Below are positions 26,901 to 36,342 of a stretch of DNA of 64,000 bases, in pieces. Numbering within the stretch: position 1 is the stretch's first letter; each line of letters opens with the position of its first letter. Source of the stretch: Pseudomonas citrullilanati (GTDB lineage: Bacteria; Pseudomonadota; Gammaproteobacteria; Pseudomonadales; Pseudomonadaceae). The stretch spans positions 248,001 through 312,000 of the forward strand of contig NZ_JAUQOP010000002.1 in the NCBI RefSeq assembly GCF_030580855.1, in the 5' to 3' direction. The notes under the pieces were generated by a model that was not told the DNA's origin, ran no database searches, and worked only from the letters and a program-made list of their open reading frames with translations. The position numbers and the translations under genes were made by a program.

Positions 26901-26924
26901 ATGTGTTCTGGGGTGCCTGTCGGC

Positions 26925-27248
26925 TCAGCGCCGATCCGCCACCACCCCAATCAACACCAATACCACCAACAACACCGGCGCCAGGCTGTAGTTGTTGAAC
27001 TGGCTCAGCCCGCGCACCACCCACGGCGTGGCGTAGATCAGGGCGGCGCCACTGCCGATCATGCACAGCAGGGCGATCAATGGCACGCGCAACGCGCCGG
27101 CGATGCTGCCCAGGCGTTGTTCGACCCAGGCCTTGATGTCCGCACCGAACAGCACCAGCAAGCAGCCAACCAGCGCCAGGGAGATGTCCGACAGGTTGCT
27201 GCGGCTCCAGCGGGACACGGTGGCCAGCAGGTCGAGTACCAGATCCAT
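26925..27248 (-). CDS. DUF3392 membrane protein
   Basis: The 107-residue protein has three hydrophobic helices (about 20-40, 52-75, 85-104) and ends LVVLVLIGVVADRR. N-terminal VSRWSRSNLSDISLALVGCL resembles the DUF3392 family of inner-membrane proteins of unknown function. It begins 19 bp after hemW on the minus strand and is the last gene of the yggS-to-hemW run. Confidence 0.82.
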   Translation of the reverse strand: MDLVLDLLATVSRWSRSNLSDISLALVGCLLVLFGADIKAWVEQRLGSIAGALRVPLIALLCMIGSGAALIYATPWVVRGLSQFNNYSLAPVLLVVLVLIGVVADRR

Positions 27249-27267
27249 TCGATTTCCTTAGTGTTGA

Positions 27268-28467
27268 TCAGCTCAGAAAGGTCTGCAGCAAGTCATTGAG
27301 AAACAGTTGCCCGCGCGCGGTGGCCGCCAGGCGTGACGGTTCGACCTGCAACAACCCGCTTTGTTCGGCTTCGCGGCGGCCATCTGCCAGGCTTTGCAGG
27401 GGCAGGCCGGTGCGTTCCGGGTACAGCCGGGCATCCACACCCTGGGTCAGGCGCAGGGCGTTCATCAGGAACTCGAACGGCAATTCTTCGTTGGCCAGAG
27501 CCTTCTCGCCGGCCAGGAAGCGTTTGGCCGGGTTGAGGTAGTCCTTGGGCAGGCGCGTCTTCCAGGTGCGCACGATGCGCCCGTCCGGATGGCTGAGCTT
27601 GCCGTGGGCACCGGCGCCGATGCCGATGAAGTCGCCGAAGCTCCAGTAATTGAGGTTGTGCCGTGCCGCCCGGCCGGGCTGGGCGTAGGCCGAGACTTCG
27701 TACTGGGCGTAGCCGTGTTCGGCGAGCAGGGCCTGGCCGGCTTCCTGGATGTCCCACAGGGTGTCGTCTTCCGGCAGCGTCGGCGGCTGGTTCCAGAACA
27801 CCGTATTGGGTTCCAGCGTCAGTTGGTACCAGGAGATATGCGTCGGCTTCAAGGCGATGGCCTGGCGCAGGTCGCCCAGGGCATCCTCCAGGGACTGGTC
27901 GGGCAGGCCGTGCATCAGGTCCAGGTTGAAGTTGTCGAACCCGGCCTGGCGGGCCATGTCGGCGGCGCGCACGGCTTCGTCACCGTTGTGGATACGTCCC
28001 AGGGCCTCGAGCTTGGCCTGCTGGAAGCTCTGGATGCCGATGGACAGGCGATTGATGCCCAGCGCCCGGTAGGCGACGAACTTGGCTTGCTCGAACGTGC
28101 CGGGGTTGGCTTCCAGGGTGATTTCGATGTCGGGGGCGAACGCAATGCGCGCCTCGACGCCCTTGAGCAGCCGGCCCAGGGCCTGGGCGCTGAACAGGCT
28201 GGGCGTGCCGCCACCGAAGAAGATCGAGCTCAGGGCCCGGCCATGCACCCCGTGCAGGTCCTGGTCGAGGTCGGCCAGCAAGGCGTCGACGTATTCCTCT
28301 TCCGGCAGCTGCGGGCTGGCGGTGTGGGAGTTGAAGTCGCAGTAGGGGCATTTGCGTACGCACCACGGGATGTGGATGTACAACGCCAGGGGCGGCAACA
28401 CCGGCAGTGGCGCCCGGGGCGTGTGTGCGCCGCCGTGGATCAGCGGCGCGGGGACGTCATTGCTCAT
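27268..28467 (-). CDS. hemW: Radical SAM family heme chaperone HemW
   Basis: HemW is a radical SAM protein related to HemN that binds and transfers heme rather than oxidising coproporphyrinogen. The 399-residue protein has the cluster motif [10 protein letters not shown] (C-x3-C-x2-C, with the HemW-type start LYIHIPWC) near residue 36. [25 protein letters not shown] and the HemN C-terminal domain with [10 protein letters not shown] and ALRLTQGVD follow. The start ATG overlaps the rdgB stop by four bases (ATGA). A longer in-frame extension is only the rdgB region read in another frame. Confidence 0.95.
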   Translation of the reverse strand: MSNDVPAPLIHGGAHTPRAPLPVLPPLALYIHIPWCVRKCPYCDFNSHTASPQLPEEEYVDALLADLDQDLHGVHGRALSSIFFGGGTPSLFSAQALGRLLKGVEARIAFAPDIEITLEANPGTFEQAKFVAYRALGINRLSIGIQSFQQAKLEALGRIHNGDEAVRAADMARQAGFDNFNLDLMHGLPDQSLEDALGDLRQAIALKPTHISWYQLTLEPNTVFWNQPPTLPEDDTLWDIQEAGQALLAEHGYAQYEVSAYAQPGRAARHNLNYWSFGDFIGIGAGAHGKLSHPDGRIVRTWKTRLPKDYLNPAKRFLAGEKALANEELPFEFLMNALRLTQGVDARLYPERTGLPLQSLADGRREAEQSGLLQVEPSRLAATARGQLFLNDLLQTFLS

Positions 28468-29060
28468 TGCAGGCCCAGGCGCTGGCGCAGCAGGACCATG
28501 GCGCGGGCGCGGTGGCTCAGTTGGTTCTTTTCCTGCGGGCCCAGTTCGGCGCTGGAGCAACTGCGTTCCGGCACCCAGAACAGCGGGTCGTAGCCAAAGC
28601 CGTGCGCGCCGCGGGCCTCGGTGAGGATGCGCCCATGCCACAGGCCTTCGCAGAGGATCGGCAGCGGGTCGTCGGCGTGCCGCACCAGGGCCAGGACGCA
28701 GACGAACTGCGCGCCGCGCTGGGCTTCGGGCACATCCCTGAGGGCCTCGAGCAGCTTGGCATTGTTCGCCGCGTCGCCCTGGCCGTCGGCATAACGGGCC
28801 GAATAGATGCCCGGCGCGCCGCCCAGGAAGTCCACCGCCAGCCCGGAGTCGTCGGCCAGGGCCGGCAGGCCGGACAGGCGCGCGGCGTTGCGGGCCTTGA
28901 GGATGGCGTTCTCGACGAACGACAGGCCGGTTTCTTCAGGCTCCACCTGGCTGAACTCGCCGATCGAGCGCAATTGCACCGACCCGCCGAGCATGGCCTG
29001 GAGTTCCTTGAGTTTGCCGGCGTTGTGGCTGGCGAGTACGAGTTGGGTGAGGTTCATCAT
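28464..29060 (-). CDS. rdgB: dITP/XTP pyrophosphatase RdgB
   Basis: RdgB hydrolyses dITP, XTP and other non-canonical purine nucleoside triphosphates to monophosphates, keeping them out of DNA and RNA. The 198 residues include [18 protein letters not shown] at the start, [18 protein letters not shown], the metal-site [39 protein letters not shown] and [17 protein letters not shown]. The ATG overlaps the DUF4426 stop, and the stop overlaps the hemW start. Confidence 0.97.
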   Translation of the reverse strand: MMNLTQLVLASHNAGKLKELQAMLGGSVQLRSIGEFSQVEPEETGLSFVENAILKARNAARLSGLPALADDSGLAVDFLGGAPGIYSARYADGQGDAANNAKLLEALRDVPEAQRGAQFVCVLALVRHADDPLPILCEGLWHGRILTEARGAHGFGYDPLFWVPERSCSSAELGPQEKNQLSHRARAMVLLRQRLGLQ

Positions 29061-29494
29061 TCGCCGGGGAACAGTTCCTGGTTGAAGTTGAGGGTGTTGA
29101 TCTTGTCGCCGGTCTGCACCTTGATCTCGAAGGTGCGGGTTTCCTGCTGCTCCACCGGGTATTGGGCGATGTAGTAGATCGCACTTTGCTGCTCGATGAC
29201 CTGGCGGAACGCCAGCGGGACCGTCTTGCCGGTCAGGTCCTTGATCGTGCCGCTGACCTGGGCCATCAAGGGCTTGCCGTCCTTGATCACCGAGACATTG
29301 ATCACCCCCTGGTTCTTGCTGCGCACCAGCTCGGCGGCCTTGGCGATGTCCGGCGTCAGGAAGGTGGAGTTGAAGGTGTTGTAGTGCACGGTGACGTCAC
29401 CGAACGCTTCCTTGCGCTCGGCCTTGATGACGTCGGTGGCCATGACGCCGGCGCTCAGGCAGGCGGTGATGAGAAACAACGCGAGACGTTTCAT
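29057..29494 (-). CDS. DUF4426 exported protein
   Basis: The 145-residue protein has a Sec signal peptide (residues 1-19, [16 protein letters not shown] then TDV). A beta-rich mature domain follows, with [20 protein letters not shown] at its start and [20 protein letters not shown] at the end. This matches the DUF4426 family, found next to metW/rdgB in pseudomonads; no function is known. It is translationally coupled to rdgB. Confidence 0.85.
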   Translation of the reverse strand: MKRLALFLITACLSAGVMATDVIKAERKEAFGDVTVHYNTFNSTFLTPDIAKAAELVRSKNQGVINVSVIKDGKPLMAQVSGTIKDLTGKTVPLAFRQVIEQQSAIYYIAQYPVEQQETRTFEIKVQTGDKINTLNFNQELFPGE

Positions 29495-29519
29495 GTCGTG
29501 CTCCTGTCAGGGCCGGGGT

Positions 29520-30140
29520 TCACACCGCGACCTGGTAGTCGGAGAGGCCTGGGCTGCTGACCCGATAGATGCCGATCTCACCTAACAGATTAGGCCATAG
29601 CTTGCTGGCCCACCCGTGGCGGTGCTGCTGGTCCACGGCCAGGCGATCGATGACCTTGGCTTCACGTTCGCGGCACAACGCCTCGAAATCCGCGAAGGTG
29701 CAAAAGTGGATGTTCGGCGTGTTGTACCACGTGTACGGCAGGAACTCCGACACCGGCATGCGGCCCTTGCTCGCCAGGTACCAGCGGCAGCGCCAGTGAC
29801 CGAAGTTGGGGAAGGTGATGATGCACTGGCGCCCGACCCGGAGCATTTCGTCGAGGATCTTGTCCGGGTAATGCACCGCTTGCAGGGCCTGGGTCATGAC
29901 CACGATGTCGAAGCTGTTGCTGGCGAAGTTGCCCAGGCCCTTGTCCAGGTCCTGCTCGATGACGTTGATGCCCTTGGCGACGCATTCGGCGATGTTGTCC
30001 GGGTCGTTTTCCAGGCCATAGCCGCTGACTTGTTTGTTGTCACGCAGCCAGGTCAGCAGTTCGCCGTCGCCACAGCCCAGGTCGAGCACGCGGCTGCCGG
30101 CGGGGATCCATTCCTGGATGATTTCCAGATCGGCTCTCAT
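29520..30140 (-). CDS. metW: Methionine biosynthesis protein MetW
   Basis: MetW is a methyltransferase-fold protein that partners MetX in the acylation step of methionine synthesis in Pseudomonas and related bacteria. The 206 residues have the SAM-like motif RVLDLGCGDGELLTWLRD near residue 20, DIVVMTQALQAVHYPDKIL near 87, and the C-terminal TWYNTPNIHFCTFADFEAL. The start (MRADLEIIQEWI) is 7 bp after metX, confirming the metXW operon. Confidence 0.96.
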   Translation of the reverse strand: MRADLEIIQEWIPAGSRVLDLGCGDGELLTWLRDNKQVSGYGLENDPDNIAECVAKGINVIEQDLDKGLGNFASNSFDIVVMTQALQAVHYPDKILDEMLRVGRQCIITFPNFGHWRCRWYLASKGRMPVSEFLPYTWYNTPNIHFCTFADFEALCREREAKVIDRLAVDQQHRHGWASKLWPNLLGEIGIYRVSSPGLSDYQVAV

Positions 30141-30147
30141 GGCGTCC

Positions 30148-31287
30148 TCACAGCGTTATACGGTTCATGTAGTTGCCGAACGCCTGCAGGTAGCGCGGGA
30201 TCGGGATCAAAAAGGCGTCGTGGCCCTGGGGGGCGTCGATTTCCAGGTAGCAGACGTCCTTGCGCGCGGCCATCAGTGCGTCCACCAGTTCACGGGAGCG
30301 CGCCGGGGAAAAGCGCCAGTCGGTGGTGAATGACATCACGCAGAACTTGGCGGTGGCGCCGGCGAAGGTCTTCGCCAGGTCATCGTCGAAGTTTGCCGCC
30401 GGATCGAAGTAGTCCAGGGCCTTGGTCATCAGCAGGTAGGTGTTGGCGTCGAAGCGCCCGGAAAACTCCTCGCCCTGGTAACGCAGGTAGCTTTCCACCT
30501 GGAACTCGACGCTGTGGAAGTCGTAGTTGAGCTTTTCGCTCTTGAGGCCGCGGCCGAATTTCTCGCCCATGGAGTCGTCGGACAGGTAGGTGATGTGCCC
30601 GACCATCCGCGCCAGCATCAGCCCGCGCTTGGGGATCACCCCGTGTTCCTGGAACGAGCCGCCATGGAACTCCGGGTCGGTGAGGATCGCCTGGCGCGCC
30701 ACTTCGTTGAAGGCGATGTTCTGTGCCGACAGCTTGGGGGCCGAAGCGATCGCCAGGCAGTGGCGCACGCGGTCCGGGTAGGTGATGGTCCACTGCAGTG
30801 CTTGCATGCCGCCCAGGCTGCCGCCGATCACCGCCGCCCACTGGCCGATGCCGAGGCGGTCGGCCAGGCGTGCCTGGCTGTGGACCCAGTCTTCCACGGT
30901 CAGCACCGGGAAGTCGGCGCCGAAAGGCCTGCCGGTGTCCGGGTTGAGGCTGCTGGGGCCGGTGGAACCGTTGCAGCCACCGAGGTTGTTCAGGCTGACC
31001 ACGAAGAACCGGTTGGTGTCGATGGGCTTGCCCGGGCCGATGCAACTGTCCCACCAGCCCGGCTTGCGGTCGTCGACGCTGTGGTAGCCGGCGGCGTGGT
31101 GATGGCCCGACAAGGCGTGGCAGATCAGCACGGCATTGCTCGCCGTGGCGTTGAGGGTACCGTAGGTTTCGTAGATCAGGTCATAGGCCGGCAACGAGCG
31201 ACCACAGGCCAGGGCCAGGGGCTCGCTGAAATGCGCCACTTGCGGCGTCACCAGACCAACGGAATCGGCGGGAAAGGCAGCTGGCAT
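30148..31287 (-). CDS. metX: Homoserine O-acyltransferase MetX (probably O-succinyltransferase)
   Basis: MetX activates homoserine for methionine synthesis. The 379-residue alpha/beta hydrolase-fold enzyme has [17 protein letters not shown], the conserved [17 protein letters not shown], and the catalytic nucleophile Ser157 in [13 protein letters not shown]. The acid is in [10 protein letters not shown] and the catalytic histidine in [10 protein letters not shown]. Although the fold is that of acetyltransferases, characterised Pseudomonas MetX proteins use succinyl-CoA, so succinyl transfer is preferred; this is inference. MetW follows. A family II repeat separates metX from yggT upstream. Confidence 0.94.
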   Translation of the reverse strand: MPAAFPADSVGLVTPQVAHFSEPLALACGRSLPAYDLIYETYGTLNATASNAVLICHALSGHHHAAGYHSVDDRKPGWWDSCIGPGKPIDTNRFFVVSLNNLGGCNGSTGPSSLNPDTGRPFGADFPVLTVEDWVHSQARLADRLGIGQWAAVIGGSLGGMQALQWTITYPDRVRHCLAIASAPKLSAQNIAFNEVARQAILTDPEFHGGSFQEHGVIPKRGLMLARMVGHITYLSDDSMGEKFGRGLKSEKLNYDFHSVEFQVESYLRYQGEEFSGRFDANTYLLMTKALDYFDPAANFDDDLAKTFAGATAKFCVMSFTTDWRFSPARSRELVDALMAARKDVCYLEIDAPQGHDAFLIPIPRYLQAFGNYMNRITL

Positions 31288-31365
31288 CGACCCTGCTCTC
31301 GTTGAAATGAGGCGTAAGTCTAAAGACCGCTGGGGTTAGCGGCAAGCAAACGGCGGCGCTGATTG

Positions 31366-31498
31366 TGTGGCGAGGGGATTTATCCCCGATGGGCTGCATG
31401 GCAGCCCCACAGCAGGCAACCCAACCCGTCTGATGCATCTGCATGGACAGGTTTCAGGGCTGCTTTGCAGCCCAGCGGGGATAAATCCCCTCGCCACA
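31366..31498. repeat. Long palindromic repeat, family II (copy 2 of 5)
   Basis: TGTGGCGAGGGGATTTATCC at the left and GGGGATAAATCCCCTCGCCA at the right form the arms. GGGCTGCATGGCAGCCC and GGGCTGCTTTGCAGCCC are internal hairpins. It lies between yggT and metX, both on the minus strand, and so interrupts what is otherwise a continuous gene run. Confidence 0.92.
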
Positions 31499-31531
31499 AA
31501 GTGCGCATGCCTTGGCCTGGAGTGGGCCCGG

Positions 31532-32122
31532 TCAGATCAGCAGACGCAGGATCTCCGGCATCAGGGTCATGGCCGCGAGGTTGTTGATCACCAGCATGTC
31601 GATCAGCTTGAGCACCATGAACGCCAGGATCGGCGAGATATCCAGGCCGCCGAGGTTCGGCACGATGCGGCGGAACGGGGCCAGGGCCGGTTCGCAGATC
31701 TGGTTCACCAGTTCGGCGCCCGGGTTGTGGCTACCGGGGGCGACCCACGACAGGATCACGCTGATGATCATGGCGAAGAAGAAAATCTTCAGGAACAGCG
31801 CGGTCACGCCAATGATCGACCAGATCAGCAGTTGCAGCGGGTTGCCGGTGGTGCCGTAGGTCAGCAGCAGGGTCAGGGCCATCAGCGCCATCTGCACGAG
31901 GATGGCCAGCACCAGCGACGACATGTCCAGGCCGAACAGGCTCGGGATGACCCGGCGCAGGGGCTTGAGCAGCGGCTGGGTGGCCTTGACGACGAACTGG
32001 CACAGCGGGTTGTAGAAGTTGGCGCGCACCAGTTGCAGCACGAAGCGCAGCAGCACGATCAGCAGGTACAGGCTGCCAAGGGTTTGCAGCACGTAGACCG
32101 CTGCGGTGTTCAATCCAATCAT
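31532..32122 (-). CDS. YggT family membrane protein
   Basis: The 196-residue integral membrane protein has two YggT repeats, each with a pair of helices (about 10-30 and 70-95; 105-130 and 165-190). Conserved stretches are NPLCQFVVKATQPLLKPLRR and VNQICEPALAPFRRIVPNLG, the second followed by GLDISPILAFMVLKL. YggT proteins have been linked to osmotic tolerance and to cell division in different bacteria; the role here is unknown. The ATG at 32122 has a good GGAG. It is 10 bp after proC. Confidence 0.93.
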   Translation of the reverse strand: MIGLNTAAVYVLQTLGSLYLLIVLLRFVLQLVRANFYNPLCQFVVKATQPLLKPLRRVIPSLFGLDMSSLVLAILVQMALMALTLLLTYGTTGNPLQLLIWSIIGVTALFLKIFFFAMIISVILSWVAPGSHNPGAELVNQICEPALAPFRRIVPNLGGLDISPILAFMVLKLIDMLVINNLAAMTLMPEILRLLI

Positions 32123-32132
32123 GAATGGCTCC

Positions 32133-32951
32133 TTATTGACCCAGTTGTTCGGCCATTTCGGCCGAGCGGTGCGCGGCGGCGCCGAGTGCTTTTTCCACCA
32201 GGGCTTCGAAGCCTCCGGCCTGGAACGATTTGATGGCCGCTTCGGTGGTGCCGGCCGGCGAGGTGACGCGGCGGCGCAATTCGGCGGCATCGACGTCGCT
32301 GGATACCACCATGTGGGCCGCGCCAAGGGCGGTCTGCGCCGTCAGCTTCGCGGCGATCTCCCGGGGCAGGCCGAGTTTCTCGCCGGCAGCGGTCATGGCT
32401 TCCACCAGCAGGAAGAAGTACGCCGGGCCCGAGCCCGAGACCGCCGTGACCGCGTCCAGTTGCTGTTCGGTGTCCAGCCACAGCGCCAGGCCCACGGCCG
32501 ACAGCAGCTCTTGCGCCTGCTGGCGTTGCTCGGCGCTCACCCGGGCGGTGGCGAACAGGCCGCTGACGCCCTGGCGCAGCAACGCCGGGGTATTGGGCAT
32601 GCACCGGACGATGGGCTGGTCGCCCAGCCATGCGTTCATGCTGGCGCAGGTGATGCCGGCGGCAATCGACACCACCAGTTGATGGGGCTCGAGGCTCGGG
32701 CGAAGGGCTTCGCACACGCTTTTCATCGCCTGGGGCTTGACCGCCAGTACGATGACGTCCGCGCCGTCGATGGCCTGGGCATTGTCGGCAAAGGTGTCGA
32801 TGCCGTGCTCGCTGCTGACCCGGCCGCGGGTTTCCTCGCCCGGATCGCTGGCGCGGATCTGCGAGGCGTCCAGGCCCTTGGCCCGCAGGCCGCCGATCAG
32901 GCTGGCGGCCATGTTGCCGGCGCCGATGAAGGCAATACGCATGTTGCTCAT
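32133..32951 (-). CDS. proC: Pyrroline-5-carboxylate reductase
   Basis: ProC reduces 1-pyrroline-5-carboxylate to proline with NAD(P)H. The 272 residues have the Rossmann motif IAFIGAGNMAASLIGGL near 5-21, VIVLAVKPQ near 65, CMPNTPALLRQGVSG near 117 and the signature AVSGSGPAYFFLLVEAM with SPAGTTEAAIKSF near the C-terminus. The start at MSNMRIAF (32951) is preferred to an ATG 33 bp earlier because the Rossmann strand normally begins within a few residues. Confidence 0.97.
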   Translation of the reverse strand: MSNMRIAFIGAGNMAASLIGGLRAKGLDASQIRASDPGEETRGRVSSEHGIDTFADNAQAIDGADVIVLAVKPQAMKSVCEALRPSLEPHQLVVSIAAGITCASMNAWLGDQPIVRCMPNTPALLRQGVSGLFATARVSAEQRQQAQELLSAVGLALWLDTEQQLDAVTAVSGSGPAYFFLLVEAMTAAGEKLGLPREIAAKLTAQTALGAAHMVVSSDVDAAELRRRVTSPAGTTEAAIKSFQAGGFEALVEKALGAAAHRSAEMAEQLGQ

Positions 32952-32993
32952 GACTGGTCCTTGATTAGAGAGTTGAGTCGGCATGGCTCGGGT

Positions 32994-33680
32994 TCAGCCA
33001 GCGCTGTAGTCGCGGGCGCCAAACAGGGCCGTCCCGATGCGGACCCAGGTGGCGCCTTGGGCGATGGCCGACTCGAGGTCATGGCTCATGCCCATGGAAA
33101 GGGTGTCCAGCGGCAGGTCCAGGCTCGCTTGCAGGCGTTGCACGGCGGCGAACGCGGCGTCCTGGGCGGCCCGGTCCTCGGTTGGCTCGGGAATGGCCAT
33201 CAGCCCTCGCAGCTTCAGGTTCGGCAAGGCGCCGATGGCCGCGGCCAGGGCGGGCAGGTCCGCCGGGGTGCAGCCGGACTTGCTGGCTTCGCCGCTGACG
33301 TTGACCTGGATGCAGATGTTCAGCGGCGGCAACCCGGCAGGGCGCTGTTCGGACAGGCGCTGGGCAATTTTCAAGCGGTCCACGGAATGCACCCAATCGA
33401 AATGTTCGGCAATAGCGCGCGTCTTGTTCGATTGAATGGGGCCGATGAAGTGCCAGATCAAGGGCAGGTCGGTGAGTTCGGCCTGTTTGCCCAGGGCCTC
33501 TTGCAGGTAGTTTTCGCCGAAGTCCCGCACGCCGGCGGCGTAGGCTTCGCGCAGGGCCTGGGCGGGCTTGGTCTTGCTCACGGCCAGCAGGTGGACACTC
33601 TGTCCGGTGCGCTGGGCGGCCTGTTCCGCCGCGCGGATGCGCGATCTAACCTGAGCGATGTTGTCTGCTATCGTGGACAT
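32994..33680 (-). CDS. YggS-type pyridoxal phosphate-binding protein (PLP homeostasis)
   Basis: The 228-residue protein is the single-domain TIM-barrel YggS/PROSC homolog, which binds PLP and keeps vitamin B6 and amino-acid pools balanced. Features are the PLP lysine in LLAVSKTKPAQALREAY near residue 36, FGENYLQEALGKQ, WHFIGPIQSNKTR, VNVSGEASKSGC, and SMGMSHDLESAIAQGATWVRIG. The start at 33680 fits the family length; the longer frame crosses into the pilT promoter. It heads the yggS-proC-yggT run and is divergent from pilT with only 55 bp between. Confidence 0.95.
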   Translation of the reverse strand: MSTIADNIAQVRSRIRAAEQAAQRTGQSVHLLAVSKTKPAQALREAYAAGVRDFGENYLQEALGKQAELTDLPLIWHFIGPIQSNKTRAIAEHFDWVHSVDRLKIAQRLSEQRPAGLPPLNICIQVNVSGEASKSGCTPADLPALAAAIGALPNLKLRGLMAIPEPTEDRAAQDAAFAAVQRLQASLDLPLDTLSMGMSHDLESAIAQGATWVRIGTALFGARDYSAG

Positions 33681-33735
33681 AAAGAAGCGCCAGCGGTCTG
33701 AGGTTCGCGGCATTCTACTGGAATTGAGGAGCGCT

Positions 33736-34770
33736 ATGGATATCACTGAACTGCTGGCGTTCAGCGCCAAACAGGGGGCGTCGGACCTGCACCTGTCCGC
33801 CGGGTTGCCGCCCATGATCCGGGTCGATGGCGATGTGCGGCGGATCAACCTGCCGGCACTGGATCACAAGCAGGTCCATGAGTTGATCTACGACATCATG
33901 AATGACCGGCAGCGAGTGGATTACGAAAAGTTTCTGGAGACCGACTTTTCCTTCGAGGTACCGGGCGTCGCCCGCTTCCGGGTCAACGCGTTCAACCAGA
34001 ATCGCGGCGCGGGGGCGGTGTTCCGGACCATTCCGTCGAAGGTCCTGACCATGGAAGACCTGGGGATGGGGGACGTGTTTCGCAAAGTGACCGAATCACC
34101 CCGGGGCCTGGTCCTGGTGACCGGGCCGACCGGCTCGGGCAAGTCCACCACCCTGGCGGCGATGATCGACTACCTCAACAGCCACAAGCACCATCACATC
34201 CTCACCATCGAAGACCCGATCGAATTCGTCCACGAGCCGCGCAAGTGCCTGATCAACCAGCGCGAGGTGCACCGCGACACCCAGGGCTTTTCAACGGCCC
34301 TGCGCTCGGCCTTGCGGGAAGACCCGGACGTGATCCTGGTGGGGGAAATGCGTGACCTGGAAACCATCCGCCTGGCGCTCACCGCGGCGGAGACCGGGCA
34401 CCTGGTGTTCGGCACGCTGCACACCACGTCGGCGGCCAAGACCATCGACCGGGTGGTGGACGTGTTCCCGGGGGACGAGAAGTCCATGGTGCGTTCGATG
34501 CTGTCGGAATCGCTGCAGGCGGTGATCTCCCAGACACTGGTGAAGAAGATCGGCGGCGGCCGCGTCGCCGCCCACGAGATCATGCTGGGCACGTCGGCCA
34601 TTCGAAACCTGATCCGCGAAGACAAGATCGCCCAGATGTACTCGTCGATCCAGACCGGCGGGTCGTTGGGCATGCAGACCCTGGACATGTGCCTCAAGGA
34701 CCTGGTGGCCAAGGGTTTGATCAGCCGCGAACATGCGCGGGAGCGGGCGCGTACGCCGGATAATTTCTAG
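33736..34770 (+). CDS. pilT: Type IV pilus retraction ATPase PilT
   Basis: PilT is the hexameric cytoplasmic motor that depolymerises type IV pili for twitching. The 344-residue protein starts MDITELLAFSAKQGASDLHL and has Walker A GPTGSGKST at 130-138. It also has the Asp box TIEDPIEFVHE, His boxes around HRDTQGFSTALRSALREDPD, Walker B ILVGEMRDLETIRLALTAAETGH, and the PilT-specific C-terminal AIRNLIREDK. GAGGAGCGCT provides the ribosome binding site. In P. aeruginosa pilU follows pilT; here a family II repeat follows instead and no pilU is seen. Confidence 0.98.
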   Translation: MDITELLAFSAKQGASDLHLSAGLPPMIRVDGDVRRINLPALDHKQVHELIYDIMNDRQRVDYEKFLETDFSFEVPGVARFRVNAFNQNRGAGAVFRTIPSKVLTMEDLGMGDVFRKVTESPRGLVLVTGPTGSGKSTTLAAMIDYLNSHKHHHILTIEDPIEFVHEPRKCLINQREVHRDTQGFSTALRSALREDPDVILVGEMRDLETIRLALTAAETGHLVFGTLHTTSAAKTIDRVVDVFPGDEKSMVRSMLSESLQAVISQTLVKKIGGGRVAAHEIMLGTSAIRNLIREDKIAQMYSSIQTGGSLGMQTLDMCLKDLVAKGLISREHARERARTPDNF

Positions 34771-34786
34771 GGGAAGCGGCGTGGTC

Positions 34787-34915
34787 TGTGGCGAGGGGAT
34801 TTATCCCCGTTGGGGTGCGAAGCAGCCCCAAATGGCTAGCCTGAAATAAGGTTCAAGCCTAATGCATTGTTGGGGGCGCTTCGCACCCCAGCGGGGATAA
34901 ATCCCCTCGCCACAG
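34787..34915. repeat. Long palindromic repeat, family II (copy 3 of 5)
   Basis: The left arm TGTGGCGAGGGGATTTATCC and right arm GGGGATAAATCCCCTCGCCA are joined by inner arms GGGGTGCGAAGCAGCCCC and GGGGGCGCTTCGCACCCC. It lies between convergent pilT and the NlpC/P60 gene. Confidence 0.93.
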
Positions 34916-34934
34916 GGGCCATGCACAGTTTGGA

Positions 34935-35552
34935 TCAGCGCTGGACCACCCGCAATCCGCCCGGCTCTTTTGGCAGCACGCGCTTGGCAACCACGTAGTG
35001 GGTGTCCCAGTACGGCTTGTTCAGGGTGTCGATGGTCACCGACTTGCCGCGGCGCGGGGCATGGATGAAGCGGTCGTTGCCCAGGTAGATCGCCACGTGG
35101 TTGACCCGGCGGCTCTTGAGCTTGAAGAAGATCAGGTCGCCCGGCTTGAGGTCCTTGCGCTCGACTTTCTCGCCATGCCCGGCGGCCATCGCGTTGGACG
35201 TGCGCGGCAGGTCGAAGGTGGCGTCGTTGAAGGCGTACTTCACCAGCCCGCTGCAATCGAAGCCTTTACTTGGGCTGCTGCCGCCCCAACGATAAGGTGT
35301 GCCGAGCACGTTGACGGCGCGGCTCAGCACGTTGCTGCTAGTCTTGCTCGCCATGGGCGGCACCAGCTTGCTGTTGGCGGTACCTGGGCGTTGCGCAGTG
35401 GGTTTGTTCTTGCTCGAACTCGAAGGCGCAACCACATGGGATTTCGGGGTATAGCCGTTGATGTTGGGAAGACGTTGCTCACGATTGGTGGCGTGGGCGG
35501 CCAGTGGCAATAATAGGCAAATGGTTAGCCATGTCTTGAAAATTGGACGCAT
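34935..35552 (-). CDS. NlpC/P60 family cell-wall hydrolase
   Basis: The 205-residue protein has a signal peptide (residues 1-21, IFKTWLTICLLLPLAAHA) and a Ser/Lys/Pro-rich linker (about 40-80). The C-terminal NlpC/P60 domain has the catalytic Cys in GFDCSGLVKYAF near residue 98, the catalytic His in VNHVAIYLGNDRF and the third polar residue in IHAPRRG. LGTPYRWGGSSPSKG precedes the Cys as usual. It is a periplasmic D,L-endopeptidase candidate acting on peptidoglycan stem peptides. The start MRPIFKTW was chosen because it begins the signal peptide. Confidence 0.92.
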   Translation of the reverse strand: MRPIFKTWLTICLLLPLAAHATNREQRLPNINGYTPKSHVVAPSSSSKNKPTAQRPGTANSKLVPPMASKTSSNVLSRAVNVLGTPYRWGGSSPSKGFDCSGLVKYAFNDATFDLPRTSNAMAAGHGEKVERKDLKPGDLIFFKLKSRRVNHVAIYLGNDRFIHAPRRGKSVTIDTLNKPYWDTHYVVAKRVLPKEPGGLRVVQR

Positions 35553-35800
35553 TAGGCAGGGCTCATAAAGGTTAGCGCGCAACTTTATAACAGCTTTTTT
35601 TGCGATTCCGAGGCCGTTTGTCGATTGCGAACCTCGGGTAAAACCCGCTCAAGTGCGACAAATTGGCCTGATTGTCCGACACAACCCCGGTGACACGGGG
35701 CTTTCGCCGAATCTGCGCGGGGAAGACCGCTTGTCGGCAAGACACGAAAAAGTCACAAAAGGTCAGAAAAAATTTATCTATCGAGGCAAAGAGACTCTTC

Positions 35801-36229
35801 ATGAACAGCTATCAACCGGATGCCATCCACGACACCCACAGCAAGATCATTGGCTATCTGTTGTGGATTTTCGGCTTCACCGGCGCCCACCGCTTCTATT
35901 ACGGCAAGCCGGTGACCGGCACGATCTGGTTCTTCACCTTTGGCCTGCTGGGCATCGGCTGGCTGATCGACCTGTTCCTGATCCCGGCCATGGACCGCGA
36001 GGCAGACCTGCGCTTCACCCCGGGGCCCATCGAGTACACGGTGGCGTGGATCCTGCTGACGTTCCTCGGCGTGTTTGGCGTGCACCGCATGTATCAGGGC
36101 AAATGGCTCAGCGGGATCGTCTACCTGCTGACGGGCGGGGTGTTTTTCCTGGGAGTGCTGTATGACTTCTGGACGTTGAACGACCAGGTTTCGATTCGCA
36201 ATGCGCAGAAGCGTGGGGCTTTCCGGTAA
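35801..36229 (+). CDS. TM2 domain-containing membrane protein
   Basis: The 142-residue protein contains two TM2-like units, FGFTGAHRFYYGKPVTGTIW near residue 24 and LGVFGVHRMYQGKWLSGIVY near 88. Each consists of a G-x-HRxY motif and hydrophobic helices. It is a predicted inner-membrane protein of unknown function. The start follows GGCAAAGAGACTCTTC, where AAAGAGA may serve as a weak ribosome binding site. It is divergent from the NlpC/P60 gene. Confidence 0.85.
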   Translation: MNSYQPDAIHDTHSKIIGYLLWIFGFTGAHRFYYGKPVTGTIWFFTFGLLGIGWLIDLFLIPAMDREADLRFTPGPIEYTVAWILLTFLGVFGVHRMYQGKWLSGIVYLLTGGVFFLGVLYDFWTLNDQVSIRNAQKRGAFR

Positions 36230-36243
36230 GACCGTGTCGGCTG

Positions 36244-36338
36244 CATCGCGAGCAAGCTCGCTCCCACAGGGATCTTCAGAGCACACATTATTTGTGAGCA
36301 CCTCAAATCCATTGTGGGAGCGAGCTTGCTCGCGATGC
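36244..36338. repeat. REP doublet (family I)
   Basis: ATCGCGAGCAAGCTCGCTCC at about 36245 faces ATTGTGGGAGCGAGCTTGCT at 36311. It lies between convergent TM2 and pyrC' genes. Confidence 0.9.
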
Positions 36339-36342
36339 GGTA

